A program made the position numbers and the translations under genes. Below, piece after piece: positions 40,760 through 49,728 of a stretch of 64,000 nt of DNA (its first letter is position 1; each line of letters starts with the position of its first letter). This stretch comes from Streptomyces kurssanovii (lineage in GTDB: Bacteria; Actinomycetota; Actinomycetes; Streptomycetales; Streptomycetaceae), in the NCBI RefSeq assembly GCF_014649695.1, contig NZ_BMTN01000002.1:770559-834558 (forward strand). Reading direction: 5' to 3'. The notes beneath the pieces are model-generated. The model had not been told where the DNA came from. It searched no databases and saw nothing but the letters and a program-made list of their open reading frames with translations.

Positions 40760-43528
40760 TTGATACGTGCCCGGAGGATATGGGCGACCGCGACAGCGGT
40801 GCTCATGGCGGTAGGGGTGGCGCCGGCAGCGGCGCAGGCCGTCCAGCCGCCCGAAGTTCGCCCCGCCACGGCGGCGAACGGCAACGACGCGCTGCCGCCC
40901 GGCTGGCGGATCACCCATGACGACGGACAGGGCGCACTGGAGTGGCGCTCGCCGCGTCCCGTGCCCCCGGGTGACGCGCGCGTCGAGTTCCACGCGGACG
41001 ACGGGATCGTCGGCGTGCCCGAGGCCGGCAAGGACGGACGGACCTTCCGCCTGCCCCTCGACGACGCGCGGACCACCGACCCGGCGGACCTGAAGAACCT
41101 GACCGTGCTGGCGGGCGGCCGCCGTCTGGACCAGGAGCCCGGTGGCGACTCAGGGGCCCGTGGCACCGCGCCGACCGCGAAGCCGCCGGCCGGGTTCCCC
41201 GCGGGGGCCGTCGACCCGGGCCGGCCGGGCACCTACCGGACCACCACCGGCGAGTACACGCTCGACCCGGTCCGGCTGCCCGGCTTCGCGACGCCGGTCG
41301 AGATGCGCGCCGTGGTGGTCGCCCCGAAGGGTGCCCCCGGCAAGCGCCCCCTCGCGCTGTTCCTGCACGGCCGGCACGCCACCTGTTACGTCCCGGGCAA
41401 CGACGACGAGGTGACGATCGACTGGCCGTGCGCGAAGGGCGCGAAGCCGATCCCGAGCCACCGCGGCTACCTGCGCGACCAGGAGCTGCTGGCCTCCCAG
41501 GGCTACGTGACCGTGTCCGTCTCCGCGAACGGCGTCAACGGACAGGACTGGAACGCCGAGGACGGCGGCGCGCAGGCGCGCTCGTCCCTGGTGCGGTCGC
41601 ATCTGGCCCGCTGGGCGGACTGGGCCGTGAAGCCGGCCACCGCCCCCGGACCGGTACGCAAGGCCCCGAAGGCCGACCTGTCCCGTGTCCTGCTCGTCGG
41701 CCACTCGCGCGGCGGCGAGGGCGTCAACCGCGCGGCCATGGACAGCCTGTATCCGCCCGCCCCCGCCCAGGACGGCTACCGCGGGAAGGTGCGCTGGCAC
41801 ATCCGCGGGACCGTGCTCATCGGCCCGACGATCTTCGGCCACAACCCGGTACCGGACGTCCCGTCGTTGACGATCCTGCCGGGCTGCGACGGCGACGTGT
41901 CCGACCTCCAGGGTCAGGTGTACGCGGACGGGACGCGCGGCGTCAGCCGGGGCAAGGCCCTGCACAGCGCGGTCTACATGGTCGGCGCGAACCACAACTA
42001 CTTCAACAGCGAGTGGACCCCGGGGCAGGCGCAGGCCCCCGCCCACGACGACTTCTGGCCCGACCCCGAGCAGCCGGACCCGGTCTGCTCGCCGGGTACC
42101 GCGACCCGGCTGACCGCCGACCAGCAGCACCGGGCCGGCGCCACCTACATCGCGGCCGCCGCACGGCTGTTCGTCGCCGGTGACGACCGGGTGCGCGAAC
42201 TGCTCGACGGCACGGGCCGCCGGGCCCCCTCCGCCGACCCCGCGCGGGTGCTGACCCACGCCGTCGGAGCCAACCGCGGCGCCGGGTTCCTCCCCGACGG
42301 ACCCGTGACCGTGACCGGCGGCCGGCTGTGCGACGCCATCGACCCTAAGACCCCCTGCCTGGACTCCGGGTCCTCGCCGCACTTCGCCCACTGGCAGCCC
42401 GAGCACGAGACCGGCCGCCGCGCGGTGGCGCTGAACTGGTCCGCACCGGGCTCCGCGGTGACCGTCAGGCCCGAAAAGCCGCTCTCCCTCAAGGGCGCCG
42501 ACAGCCTCGCCCTGCGCGTCTTCGTGCCGCCCAACACCACCGGGACGCAGCTCGACGTGTCCGTCACCGACGCCTCCGGCAAGCGTGCGAAGCTGGGCGG
42601 TGTCCGGGTGGACGGGCTGCCGGGCAGCGACCGCACGGCCTCCTACTGGGCGCGTGAGGTGCGCGTACCCCTCACCGCCGCCGCACGCGCCGGGCTCGAT
42701 CTGCGCCGGGTCTCCGCCCTGGAGCTGACTCCCCGCAGCCGCTCCGGCAAGGCGTGGCTGATGGACGCCTGGGCGTGGAGCCCCGGCACGCCCACCGTCC
42801 GTGAGGCCCCGCTGACCCGGATCGACCTCGGCCGGCTCACGGTCAAGGAGGGTGACTCGGGCGTCCGCACGTACCAGGTGCCCGTGCGCGTGTCCGGCGA
42901 GGGCAGCGGCACGGTGCGCGTGTACGTCACCGACCCGGACACGGGCCGGGCGAAGGACCGGCTCGTGACGGTCCGGCCCGGCGCCGGCGGCATCGACCTG
43001 CCGGTGCAGGTGAAGGGCAACACGCGCTACTCCTGGGACACCTCCCACGACGTACTGGTCAAGGCGGTCCGCGGGACCGTCGTCGGCTCTGCCGGCGGAG
43101 GCGTCACGGCAGAGAACGACGACCCGATGCCGGAGATCTCCCTGACGCCGGTCGCCGACAAGGTGACCGAGGGCAGGCTCCTGACGTGGCGGATGTCCCT
43201 GTCCGCACCCGCCGACGTGGAGTTGAGCAGGACGTTCGGGTTCGTGCCCGTCACCGGCGGCCCGGAGCTGTCCACCAAGGACGTCGACCGGCAGTGGCTC
43301 CTCGACATGGTCGGGGAGGTCCCCGACGGTGAGGTCCCGCTGTCCCGGCTGGAGCACGCCTACCTGTGGGCCTCCGTTCCGCCCGGGAGCACCGGCGCGG
43401 AGGTGACCGTGCCCACGGTGGCCGACCAGGTCGCAGAGCCGGCCGAGTACGTGGGCCTCCAGCCCACCGACGACGAGGGCACGCCGCAGGGCCCGGCCCT
43501 CAAGGGCACGGTGCTCGACGCACCGTAA
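40760..43528 (+). CDS. Large exported alpha/beta-hydrolase with C-terminal beta domains
   Basis: A 922-residue secreted protein. TTG 40760 is used because GGAGGGG ends five bases before it; it gives a clean signal peptide (core ATAVLMAVGVAPAAA). The central part is a hydrolase fold with PLALFLHGRHATCY, the nucleophile motif VLLVGHSRGGEGVNRA, and a likely His near VGANHNYFNSEW. The last third is beta-rich (IDLGRLTVKEGDSGVRTYQVPV... looks like Calx-beta repeats). Probably an extracellular esterase, lipase or amidase acting on polymers; the substrate is not predictable. Confidence 0.8.
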   Translation: MIRARRIWATATAVLMAVGVAPAAAQAVQPPEVRPATAANGNDALPPGWRITHDDGQGALEWRSPRPVPPGDARVEFHADDGIVGVPEAGKDGRTFRLPLDDARTTDPADLKNLTVLAGGRRLDQEPGGDSGARGTAPTAKPPAGFPAGAVDPGRPGTYRTTTGEYTLDPVRLPGFATPVEMRAVVVAPKGAPGKRPLALFLHGRHATCYVPGNDDEVTIDWPCAKGAKPIPSHRGYLRDQELLASQGYVTVSVSANGVNGQDWNAEDGGAQARSSLVRSHLARWADWAVKPATAPGPVRKAPKADLSRVLLVGHSRGGEGVNRAAMDSLYPPAPAQDGYRGKVRWHIRGTVLIGPTIFGHNPVPDVPSLTILPGCDGDVSDLQGQVYADGTRGVSRGKALHSAVYMVGANHNYFNSEWTPGQAQAPAHDDFWPDPEQPDPVCSPGTATRLTADQQHRAGATYIAAAARLFVAGDDRVRELLDGTGRRAPSADPARVLTHAVGANRGAGFLPDGPVTVTGGRLCDAIDPKTPCLDSGSSPHFAHWQPEHETGRRAVALNWSAPGSAVTVRPEKPLSLKGADSLALRVFVPPNTTGTQLDVSVTDASGKRAKLGGVRVDGLPGSDRTASYWAREVRVPLTAAARAGLDLRRVSALELTPRSRSGKAWLMDAWAWSPGTPTVREAPLTRIDLGRLTVKEGDSGVRTYQVPVRVSGEGSGTVRVYVTDPDTGRAKDRLVTVRPGAGGIDLPVQVKGNTRYSWDTSHDVLVKAVRGTVVGSAGGGVTAENDDPMPEISLTPVADKVTEGRLLTWRMSLSAPADVELSRTFGFVPVTGGPELSTKDVDRQWLLDMVGEVPDGEVPLSRLEHAYLWASVPPGSTGAEVTVPTVADQVAEPAEYVGLQPTDDEGTPQGPALKGTVLDAP

Positions 43529-43538
43529 AACGCCAGCA

Positions 43539-43997
43539 TCACGGCCGCGCGAACTCCCACCACACCACCTTGCCGGGTTCGCGCGGCCCGATCCCCCACC
43601 TGTCGGCCAGCGCGGCCACCAGCAGCAGGCCGCGCCCCGACTCGTCTTCCGGCTCGCGCAGGCACGGCCTCCCGTCGCCGCTGTCGTGCACCTCGACGCG
43701 CAGCGTCCCGTCCTCCGACAGCCGGAGCCGCAGCAGATACCCGCGGCCCGGCGGCACGCCGTGCACCAGCGCGTTCGTCGCGAGCTCGCTCACGCAGAGC
43801 GTGATGTCGTCGGCCCGCGCGCCCCACCCCCACGCGGTCAGCGCCTCGCGGGCGAACTTCCGTGCCGTACCGACGGATCGGCGCTCGCGACGGCAGAACA
43901 CATCGCGCAGTTCGTCGTGTTGCATCGTCCTGTCCACGGGCACGAGATTCGCGCTGCGGGCGGCGACCGCGGCACTCCGCCGACCCGTACGTTTCAT
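43539..43997 (-). CDS. RsbW-like histidine-kinase-fold ATPase
   Basis: A 152-residue protein with the HATPase_c_2 fold of anti-sigma factor kinases: N box VSELATNALVHG, then VEVHDSGDGRP (G1) and ESGRGLLLVAALADRWG (G2). Very common in Streptomyces next to DUF397/Scr1-type pairs, as here. ATG 43997 is chosen; ATG 43926 is possible. Divergent from the Scr1-like regulator, with 54 bp between. The partner (a sigma factor or anti-anti-sigma factor) is not in the window. Confidence 0.86.
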   Translation of the reverse strand: MKRTGRRSAAVAARSANLVPVDRTMQHDELRDVFCRRERRSVGTARKFAREALTAWGWGARADDITLCVSELATNALVHGVPPGRGYLLRLRLSEDGTLRVEVHDSGDGRPCLREPEDESGRGLLLVAALADRWGIGPREPGKVVWWEFARP

Positions 43998-44051
43998 TTG
44001 TACGGGTCGTCCAGGCGTAACGTACGGGCGGGTCCGGGGAGTTGGTGAGGT

Positions 44052-44876
44052 ATGCACCCCAGGAGACGCCACCGGAAGAACGCGTCGGCGATGCGGCTGG
44101 TCGGCCGCCAGCTCGCCCGCTTCCGCGAGGCCGCGGGCCTCACGCAACGCGAACTCGCGACGGAGTTCAACCTCGCCGAGGAGACCGTCGCCTCCATGGA
44201 ACAGGGCCGCCGCCCGCTGAAGCCGGACCTCGCGCAGAGACTCGACGACCGCCTCGACACGAAGGGCGCGCTGTCGGTAGCGGTGGAACACATGCCGGAG
44301 GTGGACCTGATCCCGGCGTGGGCGGAGGAGTACATGGATCTGGAGCGGGAGGCGCTGGCACTGTCGTGGTACGAGAACCAAGTGCTGCCGGGTCTCTTGC
44401 AGACCGAGCGCTACGCACGCGCCGTTTTCCGCACCGATGTGCCCGCTCTCAGCGAGGACGAGGTCGACCGGCTGATCGCCGCTCGGCTCGCCCGTCAGGA
44501 GGTGCTGCGCCGGGCAGATCCCCCGACTATCAGCTTCATCGTTTCCGAAGCCGTCCTCATCGACAGGCTCGGCGGTGAGGCAGTTCGTCAAGAAGCCCTG
44601 GAGCACTTGCGTATGTGCGCCGAGGTTCCTGGCTTCACCATTCAGGTCATGCCTCTTGGCCGTGAGTCGCACGCCGGACTTTCCGGACCGTTCATCCTCC
44701 TGGAGACCCCGGACCATCAGCACCTCGCGTACGCAGAAGGGCAACGCGGTAGCCAGCTGATCTCCAGCCCCGATGAGGTCAGCATCCTGGGCCGCAAGTA
44801 TGCGATGCTGCGGACGCAGGCCCTCAACGCCGAGGAAACGAGAGGCCTGTTGGACCGCCTGCTAGGAGACCGATGA
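44052..44876 (+). CDS. Scr1/WhiJ-like XRE regulator with DUF5753 domain
   Basis: A 274-residue regulator. N-terminal XRE helix-turn-helix (about residues 12-70, LVGRQLARFREAAGLTQRELATEFNLAEETVASMEQGRRPL) followed by the DUF5753 domain (EYMDLEREALALSWYENQVLPGLLQTERYARAVF, ... LEHLRMCAEVPGFTIQVMPL). Members pair with a small DUF397 protein and act in development or as antitoxin-like partners. Its stop overlaps the DUF397 start as ATGA. Confidence 0.9.
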   Translation: MHPRRRHRKNASAMRLVGRQLARFREAAGLTQRELATEFNLAEETVASMEQGRRPLKPDLAQRLDDRLDTKGALSVAVEHMPEVDLIPAWAEEYMDLEREALALSWYENQVLPGLLQTERYARAVFRTDVPALSEDEVDRLIAARLARQEVLRRADPPTISFIVSEAVLIDRLGGEAVRQEALEHLRMCAEVPGFTIQVMPLGRESHAGLSGPFILLETPDHQHLAYAEGQRGSQLISSPDEVSILGRKYAMLRTQALNAEETRGLLDRLLGDR

Positions 44877-45067
44877 GCACCGCACTTGAGTGGTTCAAGT
44901 CCAGCTACAGCAGCGAGCAGGGCGGGGCCTGCCTCGAAGTGGCCTACGAATCACCCCGCGGCAGCGGGCCCGCCGCGATCCACGTCCGCGACTCGAAGAA
45001 CCCCGGCGGCCCGAGCCTCACGCTCGTCCCGGCCGCCTGGGCGGCCTTCGTCAGCGACCTGCGCTGA
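44873..45067 (+). CDS. DUF397-domain small protein (Scr2/BldB-like)
   Basis: A 64-residue protein with the DUF397 pattern: [50 protein letters not shown]. Translationally coupled to the Scr1-like gene. In known cases such proteins work with the regulator as effector or toxin-like partner. The final bases overlap the convergent hemB stop by 17 bp. Confidence 0.9.
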   Translation: MSTALEWFKSSYSSEQGGACLEVAYESPRGSGPAAIHVRDSKNPGGPSLTLVPAAWAAFVSDLR

Positions 45068-46052
45068 TCCCCTGGGCGACCTCGGTCGCCCAGTACGTCA
45101 GGATCATGCTCGCGCCGGCCCGCTTGATGCCGAGCAGGGTCTCCGCGATCGCCTTGTCCCGGTCGATCCAGCCCTTCTCCGCCGCGGCCTCGACCATCGC
45201 GTACTCGCCGCTGATCTGGTACGCCGCGACCGGCACGTCCACGGACTCCGCGACCTTCGCCAGGACGTCGAGGTAGGGGCCCGCGGGCTTGACCATGACC
45301 ATGTCGGCGCCCTCCTCAAGGTCGAGCGCCAGCTCGCGCATCGATTCGCGGACGTTGGCCGGGTCCTGCTGGTAGGTCTTGCGGTCGCCCTGGAGCGACG
45401 AGCCGACGGCCTCACGGAAGGGCCCGTAGAAGGCGGAGGAGTACTTCGCGGTGTACGCGAGGATCGACACGTCCTCCTTGCCGATGGTGTCGAGCGCGTC
45501 GCGGATCACGCCGATCTGGCCGTCCATCATTCCGCTCGGGCCGACGACGTGGACGCCGGCGTCCGCCTGGACCTGCGCCATCTCGGCGTAGCGCTCGAGC
45601 GTGGCGTCGTTGTCGACGCGGCCGTCCGCCGCGAGGACCCCGCAGTGGCCGTGGTCGGTGTACTCGTCCAGGCACAGGTCGGACATGATCACGAGCTCGT
45701 CGCCGACCTCGGCCTTCACGTCCCTGATCGCGACCTGGAGGATGCCGTCCGGGTCGGTGCCGGCGGTGCCGAGCGCGTCCTTCTTCGCGTCCTCCGGCAC
45801 GCCGAAGAGCATGATCCCGGCAACGCCTGCCTCCCTGGCCTCCACGGCGGCCTTGCGGAGCGTGTCACGGGTGTGCTGGACGACGCCGGGCATGGCCGAG
45901 ATGGGCACGGGCTCGGCGATGCCCTCCCGTACGAACGCGGGGAGGATCAGGTCGGCCGGGTGCAGGCGCGTCTCCGCGACCATGCGTCGCATCGCGGGGT
46001 TGGTCCGGAGCCGCCGGGGGCGGGCACCGGGGAAGGATCCGTACGCAGTCAT
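45051..46052 (-). CDS. hemB: Porphobilinogen synthase
   Basis: Condenses two 5-aminolevulinate molecules to porphobilinogen. The 333 residues match. Both Schiff-base lysines are seen in [16 protein letters not shown] and [12 protein letters not shown], and the C-terminal substrate loop [18 protein letters not shown]. The metal-binding segment reads [17 protein letters not shown], with Cys-Asp-Cys where the full zinc type has three Cys, so metal use may be mixed. ATG 46052. Same direction as hemACD, but separated from them by a methyltransferase gene. Confidence 0.94.
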   Translation of the reverse strand: MTAYGSFPGARPRRLRTNPAMRRMVAETRLHPADLILPAFVREGIAEPVPISAMPGVVQHTRDTLRKAAVEAREAGVAGIMLFGVPEDAKKDALGTAGTDPDGILQVAIRDVKAEVGDELVIMSDLCLDEYTDHGHCGVLAADGRVDNDATLERYAEMAQVQADAGVHVVGPSGMMDGQIGVIRDALDTIGKEDVSILAYTAKYSSAFYGPFREAVGSSLQGDRKTYQQDPANVRESMRELALDLEEGADMVMVKPAGPYLDVLAKVAESVDVPVAAYQISGEYAMVEAAAEKGWIDRDKAIAETLLGIKRAGASMILTYWATEVAQGISAGR

Positions 46053-46115
46053 ACGGCCACGCTACGCCTGTGCGACGGGTGCGATTGCCGACAGCGCGTC
46101 GGTGTGACCGGCCCC

Positions 46116-46970
46116 CTACGGCTTGGTCGCGGTGACGATCCAGGCGGCCGAGTCGTAGCGGACGCCTTCCGGGGTCAGATGACCATCGAGGTCCGCGTGG
46201 AGCGACCGCAGGGCCCGCTCCCTGTCCTGCTCGTCGAGCCCTTCCAGCGCCCACTCCAGCATGCCGGAGACGAAACGCCCGGCGTGCTCGACGTCGCGTC
46301 CGAAATTCATGGGCAGGGCGCGTCCGTCGAAGTGCGGCGCATCGAACCCGGCCGCCACGAGCACGTCGCCCACGACATCCGGGTCGGCCATGGAGAACGG
46401 GCCGGGCGCACCGGGAGGCGGCATGGGAAGGTCACGGCCGACCGCGACGGCGCCCAGGAAGGACATGAACCATTCGTTGCGCTCCGCGTCCTGCCAGACG
46501 AGCAGTGCCAGCCGCCCACCGGGGCGCAGGGCGCGGGCGATATTGCGGAACGCGGTGACCGGCTCGGCGAAGAACACGCACCCGTTGCGGCTGACGGCCA
46601 CGTCGAAGGCGCCGGTGGGGAACGGGTACGTCTGGGCGTCACCCTGCTCGTAGCGGACGCTGTCGAGCCCTTCGCGCTCCGTCTCCTGCCGGGCGGCGCG
46701 CAGCATCGCCGCGGACAGGTCGATGCCGAACACGGGCCCGCCGACGGTGAGCCGGGCGGCAGCGCGGGAGGTCAGGCCGTTGCCGCAGCCGATGTCGAGC
46801 ACCCGCTCGCCCCGCTGGAGCCTCGCGGCGTCGAGGAACGGGCGCTGGTAGGCGTGGACGGCGCGGTCGAAGTCCTCCGCGTGTGCCGCCCAGTAGGCGC
46901 CCTGGTCGCCGTCCCAGGCGCGTGCCTGTTCGGCGTTGGACGGATCGACGTGGAGAGTGCTGGCGCTCAC
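46116..46970 (-). CDS. Class I SAM-dependent methyltransferase
   Basis: A 284-residue methyltransferase of the UbiE/Methyltransf_11-25 type: motif I VLDIGCGNGLTSRAA (residues 57-71), RYEQGDAQTYPF, and FDVAVSRNGCVFFAEPVTAFRNIARALRPGGRLALLVWQ (motifs post-I to III). Resembles small-molecule methylases rather than CobA-type enzymes. It sits between hemB and hemD on the same strand, in its own unit, since a strong terminator precedes it. Substrate unknown; a haem link would be speculation. Confidence 0.87.
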   Translation of the reverse strand: MSASTLHVDPSNAEQARAWDGDQGAYWAAHAEDFDRAVHAYQRPFLDAARLQRGERVLDIGCGNGLTSRAAARLTVGGPVFGIDLSAAMLRAARQETEREGLDSVRYEQGDAQTYPFPTGAFDVAVSRNGCVFFAEPVTAFRNIARALRPGGRLALLVWQDAERNEWFMSFLGAVAVGRDLPMPPPGAPGPFSMADPDVVGDVLVAAGFDAPHFDGRALPMNFGRDVEHAGRFVSGMLEWALEGLDEQDRERALRSLHADLDGHLTPEGVRYDSAAWIVTATKP

Positions 46971-47050
46971 AGCGGGTCACCCACTTGACTGCCCGGAAGG
47001 ATCCTTGTGCTTCCGGTGTACGCCTTTCGGGCCCCGCCTGTCGAACGTAC

Positions 47051-47092
47051 GGAGGCGGGGCGGGTGAGGATCCCCCCACCCGCCCCGCCTCC
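47051..47092 (-). terminator. Terminator of the rex-hemACD operon
   Basis: A 15-bp perfect stem (GGAGGCGGGGCGGGT with its complement at 47078-47092) and a 12-base loop, 12 bp after the hemD stop on the minus strand and 80 bp before the methyltransferase gene. Confidence 0.8.
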
Positions 47093-47104
47093 GGATCACG
47101 TCAC

Positions 47105-48772
47105 TCAGGTCGTCGTGCGACGCCTCCGGCCGCCAGGACGGCGCTCCGACGGGCGCGTCACGTGCTCGCCCGCCTCGACTGCGGCGGCGCGGCGGGCCGC
47201 GCCGAACTCGGCCAGCGCCTCGGCCAGCCGGTGCACGGACGGCTCGGGGGACAGTACGTCCACCCGCAGTCCGTGCTCCTCCGCGGTCTTCGCGGTGGCG
47301 GGACCGATGCAGGCGATCACTGTCACGTTGTGCGGCTTGCCGGCGATGCCGACCAGGTTCCGCACCGTCGACGAGGAGGTGAAGAGCACGGCGTCGAAAC
47401 CACCGCCCTTGATCGCCTCACGGGTGTCCGCCGGCGGCGGCGACGCCCGCACCGTCCGGTAGGCGGTCACGTCGTCGACCTCCCACCCGAGCTCGATGAG
47501 GCCCGCGACCAGCGTCTCGGTCGCGATGTCGGCGCGCGGCAGGAAGACGCGGTCGATCGGGTCGAAGACAGGGTCGTAGGGCGGCCAGTCCTCCAGCAGA
47601 CCGGCCGCGGACTGCTCACCGCTCGGCACGAGGTCAGGCTTGACGCCGAAGTCCACCAGCGCGGCCGCCGTCTGCTCGCCGACCGCCGCGACCTTGATCC
47701 CGGCGAAGGCGCGGGCGTCGAGCCCGTACTCCTCGAACTTCTCCCGCACCGCCTTCACGGCGTTGACGGACGTGAACGCGATCCACTCGTAACGGCCGGT
47801 CACCAGGCCCTTGACCGCGCGCTCCATCTGCTGCGGCGTGCGCGGCGGTTCGACGGCGATCGTCGGGACCTCGTGCGGCACGGCGCCGTAGGAACGAAGC
47901 TGGTCGGAGAGCGAGGCCGCCTGCTCCTTCGTGCGCGGCACGAGCACCTTCCAGCCGAACAGCGGCTTGGACTCGAACCACGCGAGCTGCTCACGCTGTG
48001 CCGCGGCGCTGCGCTCACCGACCACGGCTATGACCGGCTGGTGGCCGTCGGGGGACGGCAGCACCTTCGCCTGCTTCAGGGTCTGCGCGATCGTGCCGAG
48101 CGTCGCCGTCCAGGTCCGCTGCCGCGTGGTGGTGCCGGCCACGGTGACGGTGAGCGGGGTGTCCGGCTTGCGGCCGGCCGCGACCAGCTCGCCGGCCGCC
48201 GCGGCGACCGTCTCGAGCGTGGCGGAGACGACGGCCGTGCCGTCGCTGGCGCCGACCTCGCTCCAGCAGCGGTCGGAAGCGGTCCGCGCGTCGACGAACC
48301 TGACGTCGGCGCCCTGCTCGTCACGGAGCGGGACACCCGCGTACGCGGGCACGCCCACCGCGGTCGCCACACCGGGCACGACCTCGAAGGGGATCCCCGC
48401 CGCGGCGCAGGCGAGCATCTCCCGGCCTGCGTCGGTGTCCAGGCCGGGGTCACCGGTCACCGCACGGACGACCCGCTTGCCGCCCCGTGCGGCCTCCATG
48501 ACAAGATTGGCCGCATCCCTGAGTACGGGGATTCCGGCGGTTGTTGACACGTCGTCAACGACCGTCAGTTCAGGCGTGCTCACGCTCGCCCGCGCATGGC
48601 CGCGAACGACGTCGAGCACCTGCGGCTCGGCGACCAGCACGTCGGCGCCGGCAAGCGCCTCCACAGCGCGCAGAGTCAGCAGACCGGGATCGCCGGGACC
48701 GGCACCCAGGAAGGTGACGTGCCCGTGTCCGTGTGCCGGAAGGGGCGGACGGTTCGAGGTGGTGGGGCTCAA
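47105..48772 (-). CDS. hemD: Fused tetrapyrrole methylase-like / uroporphyrinogen-III synthase
   Basis: A 555-residue two-domain protein. Residues about 17-265 resemble uroporphyrinogen-III C-methyltransferase (VTFLGAGPGDPGLLTLRAVEALAGADVLV; IPFEVVPGVATAVGVPAYAGVPL), and about 285-530 are HemD (WKVLVPRTKEQAASLSDQLRSYGA... FTSVNAVKAVREKF... VFLPRADIATETL... SSSTVRNL), which closes the ring. In the methylase part the usual GGDPFxFGRGGEE motif is replaced by TGDPGLDTDAGREM. TTG 48772 follows a GGGGGAG at eight bases and overlaps the hemC stop (TTGA). Confidence 0.9.
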   Translation of the reverse strand: MSPTTSNRPPLPAHGHGHVTFLGAGPGDPGLLTLRAVEALAGADVLVAEPQVLDVVRGHARASVSTPELTVVDDVSTTAGIPVLRDAANLVMEAARGGKRVVRAVTGDPGLDTDAGREMLACAAAGIPFEVVPGVATAVGVPAYAGVPLRDEQGADVRFVDARTASDRCWSEVGASDGTAVVSATLETVAAAAGELVAAGRKPDTPLTVTVAGTTTRQRTWTATLGTIAQTLKQAKVLPSPDGHQPVIAVVGERSAAAQREQLAWFESKPLFGWKVLVPRTKEQAASLSDQLRSYGAVPHEVPTIAVEPPRTPQQMERAVKGLVTGRYEWIAFTSVNAVKAVREKFEEYGLDARAFAGIKVAAVGEQTAAALVDFGVKPDLVPSGEQSAAGLLEDWPPYDPVFDPIDRVFLPRADIATETLVAGLIELGWEVDDVTAYRTVRASPPPADTREAIKGGGFDAVLFTSSSTVRNLVGIAGKPHNVTVIACIGPATAKTAEEHGLRVDVLSPEPSVHRLAEALAEFGAARRAAAVEAGEHVTRPSERRPGGRRRRTTT

Positions 48773-49728
48773 AGTGCTCGCTCCCCCATAAGACCAGCCG
48801 CACCCTTGGCCAGCATCTCGTCCGCGAGTTCGCGTCCGAGTGCCGCCGCGTCGTCGTGCGACGTGGGTACGGGACCGGTGGTGGACAGCTGCACCAGCGA
48901 AGAGCCGTCGGTCGTGCCGACGACGCCGCGCAGGCGCATTTCGGTGAATTCCTGGCCGTCGCCCAACAGGTCGGCCAACGCACCCACAGGTGCGGAGCAG
49001 CCGGCCTCCAGGGCGGCGAGCAGGGATCGCTCGGCGGTCACGGCGGCCCGCGTGTGCGGGTCGTCGAGCCCGGCGAGCGCGGCGGTGAAGTCCGCGTCGG
49101 ACGCGGAACACTCGATCGCCAGTGCCCCCTGGCCGGGAGCGGGCAGGACGAAGTCCACCGACAGGAAGTCGGTCACCTCGTCGGTCCTGCCGATGCGGTT
49201 GAGTCCGGCCGCGGCGAGCACGACGGCGTCGAGCTCCCCGTTCCGTACAAATCCGATGCGGGTGTCGACGTTGCCGCGGATCGGCACGGTCTCGATCGTC
49301 AGGCCGTGCGTGCGGGCGTACGCGTTCAGCTGCGCCATCCGGCGCGGCGAGCCGGTCCCGATCCGGGCGCCGTTCGGCAGCCGCTCGAAGGTGAGGCCGT
49401 CGCGCGCGATCAGCACGTCGCGCGGGTCCTCACGCTTCGGCACGGCCGCGAGCGCCAGCTCGTCGGGCTGGGTCGTGGGCAGGTCCTTCAGCGAGTGAAC
49501 GGCGAAGTCGACCTCCCCGCGCGCCAGCGCCTCACGCAGCGCGGCGACGAACACGCCGGTGCCGCCGATCTGCGCGAGATGCTCCCGGGACACGTCCCCG
49601 TACGTGGTGATCTCGACGAGCTCGACGGCGCGGCCGGTCAGCCGGCGCACCGCCTCGGCCACTTGCCCGGACTGGGCCATGGCCAGCTTGCTGCGCCGGG
49701 TTCCGAGCCTCAGTGCCCTCTCGGTCAT
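48769..49728 (-). CDS. hemC: Hydroxymethylbilane synthase
   Basis: Polymerises four porphobilinogens. A 319-residue protein with TRRSKLAMAQSGQVAE at the start, HSLKDLPT (catalytic Asp82), SPRRMAQL, RGNVDTR and the dipyrromethane-cofactor Cys244 in LEAGCSAPVGA. Overlaps hemA (ATGA) and hemD (TTGA), so the operon is tightly coupled. Confidence 0.95.
   Translation of the reverse strand: MTERALRLGTRRSKLAMAQSGQVAEAVRRLTGRAVELVEITTYGDVSREHLAQIGGTGVFVAALREALARGEVDFAVHSLKDLPTTQPDELALAAVPKREDPRDVLIARDGLTFERLPNGARIGTGSPRRMAQLNAYARTHGLTIETVPIRGNVDTRIGFVRNGELDAVVLAAAGLNRIGRTDEVTDFLSVDFVLPAPGQGALAIECSASDADFTAALAGLDDPHTRAAVTAERSLLAALEAGCSAPVGALADLLGDGQEFTEMRLRGVVGTTDGSSLVQLSTTGPVPTSHDDAAALGRELADEMLAKGAAGLMGERAL

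Noticed and set aside
41150-43357. 735-residue minus-strand frame opposite the large hydrolase
   Set aside because: Low-complexity Gly/Arg/Val-rich shadow without ribosome site or domain.
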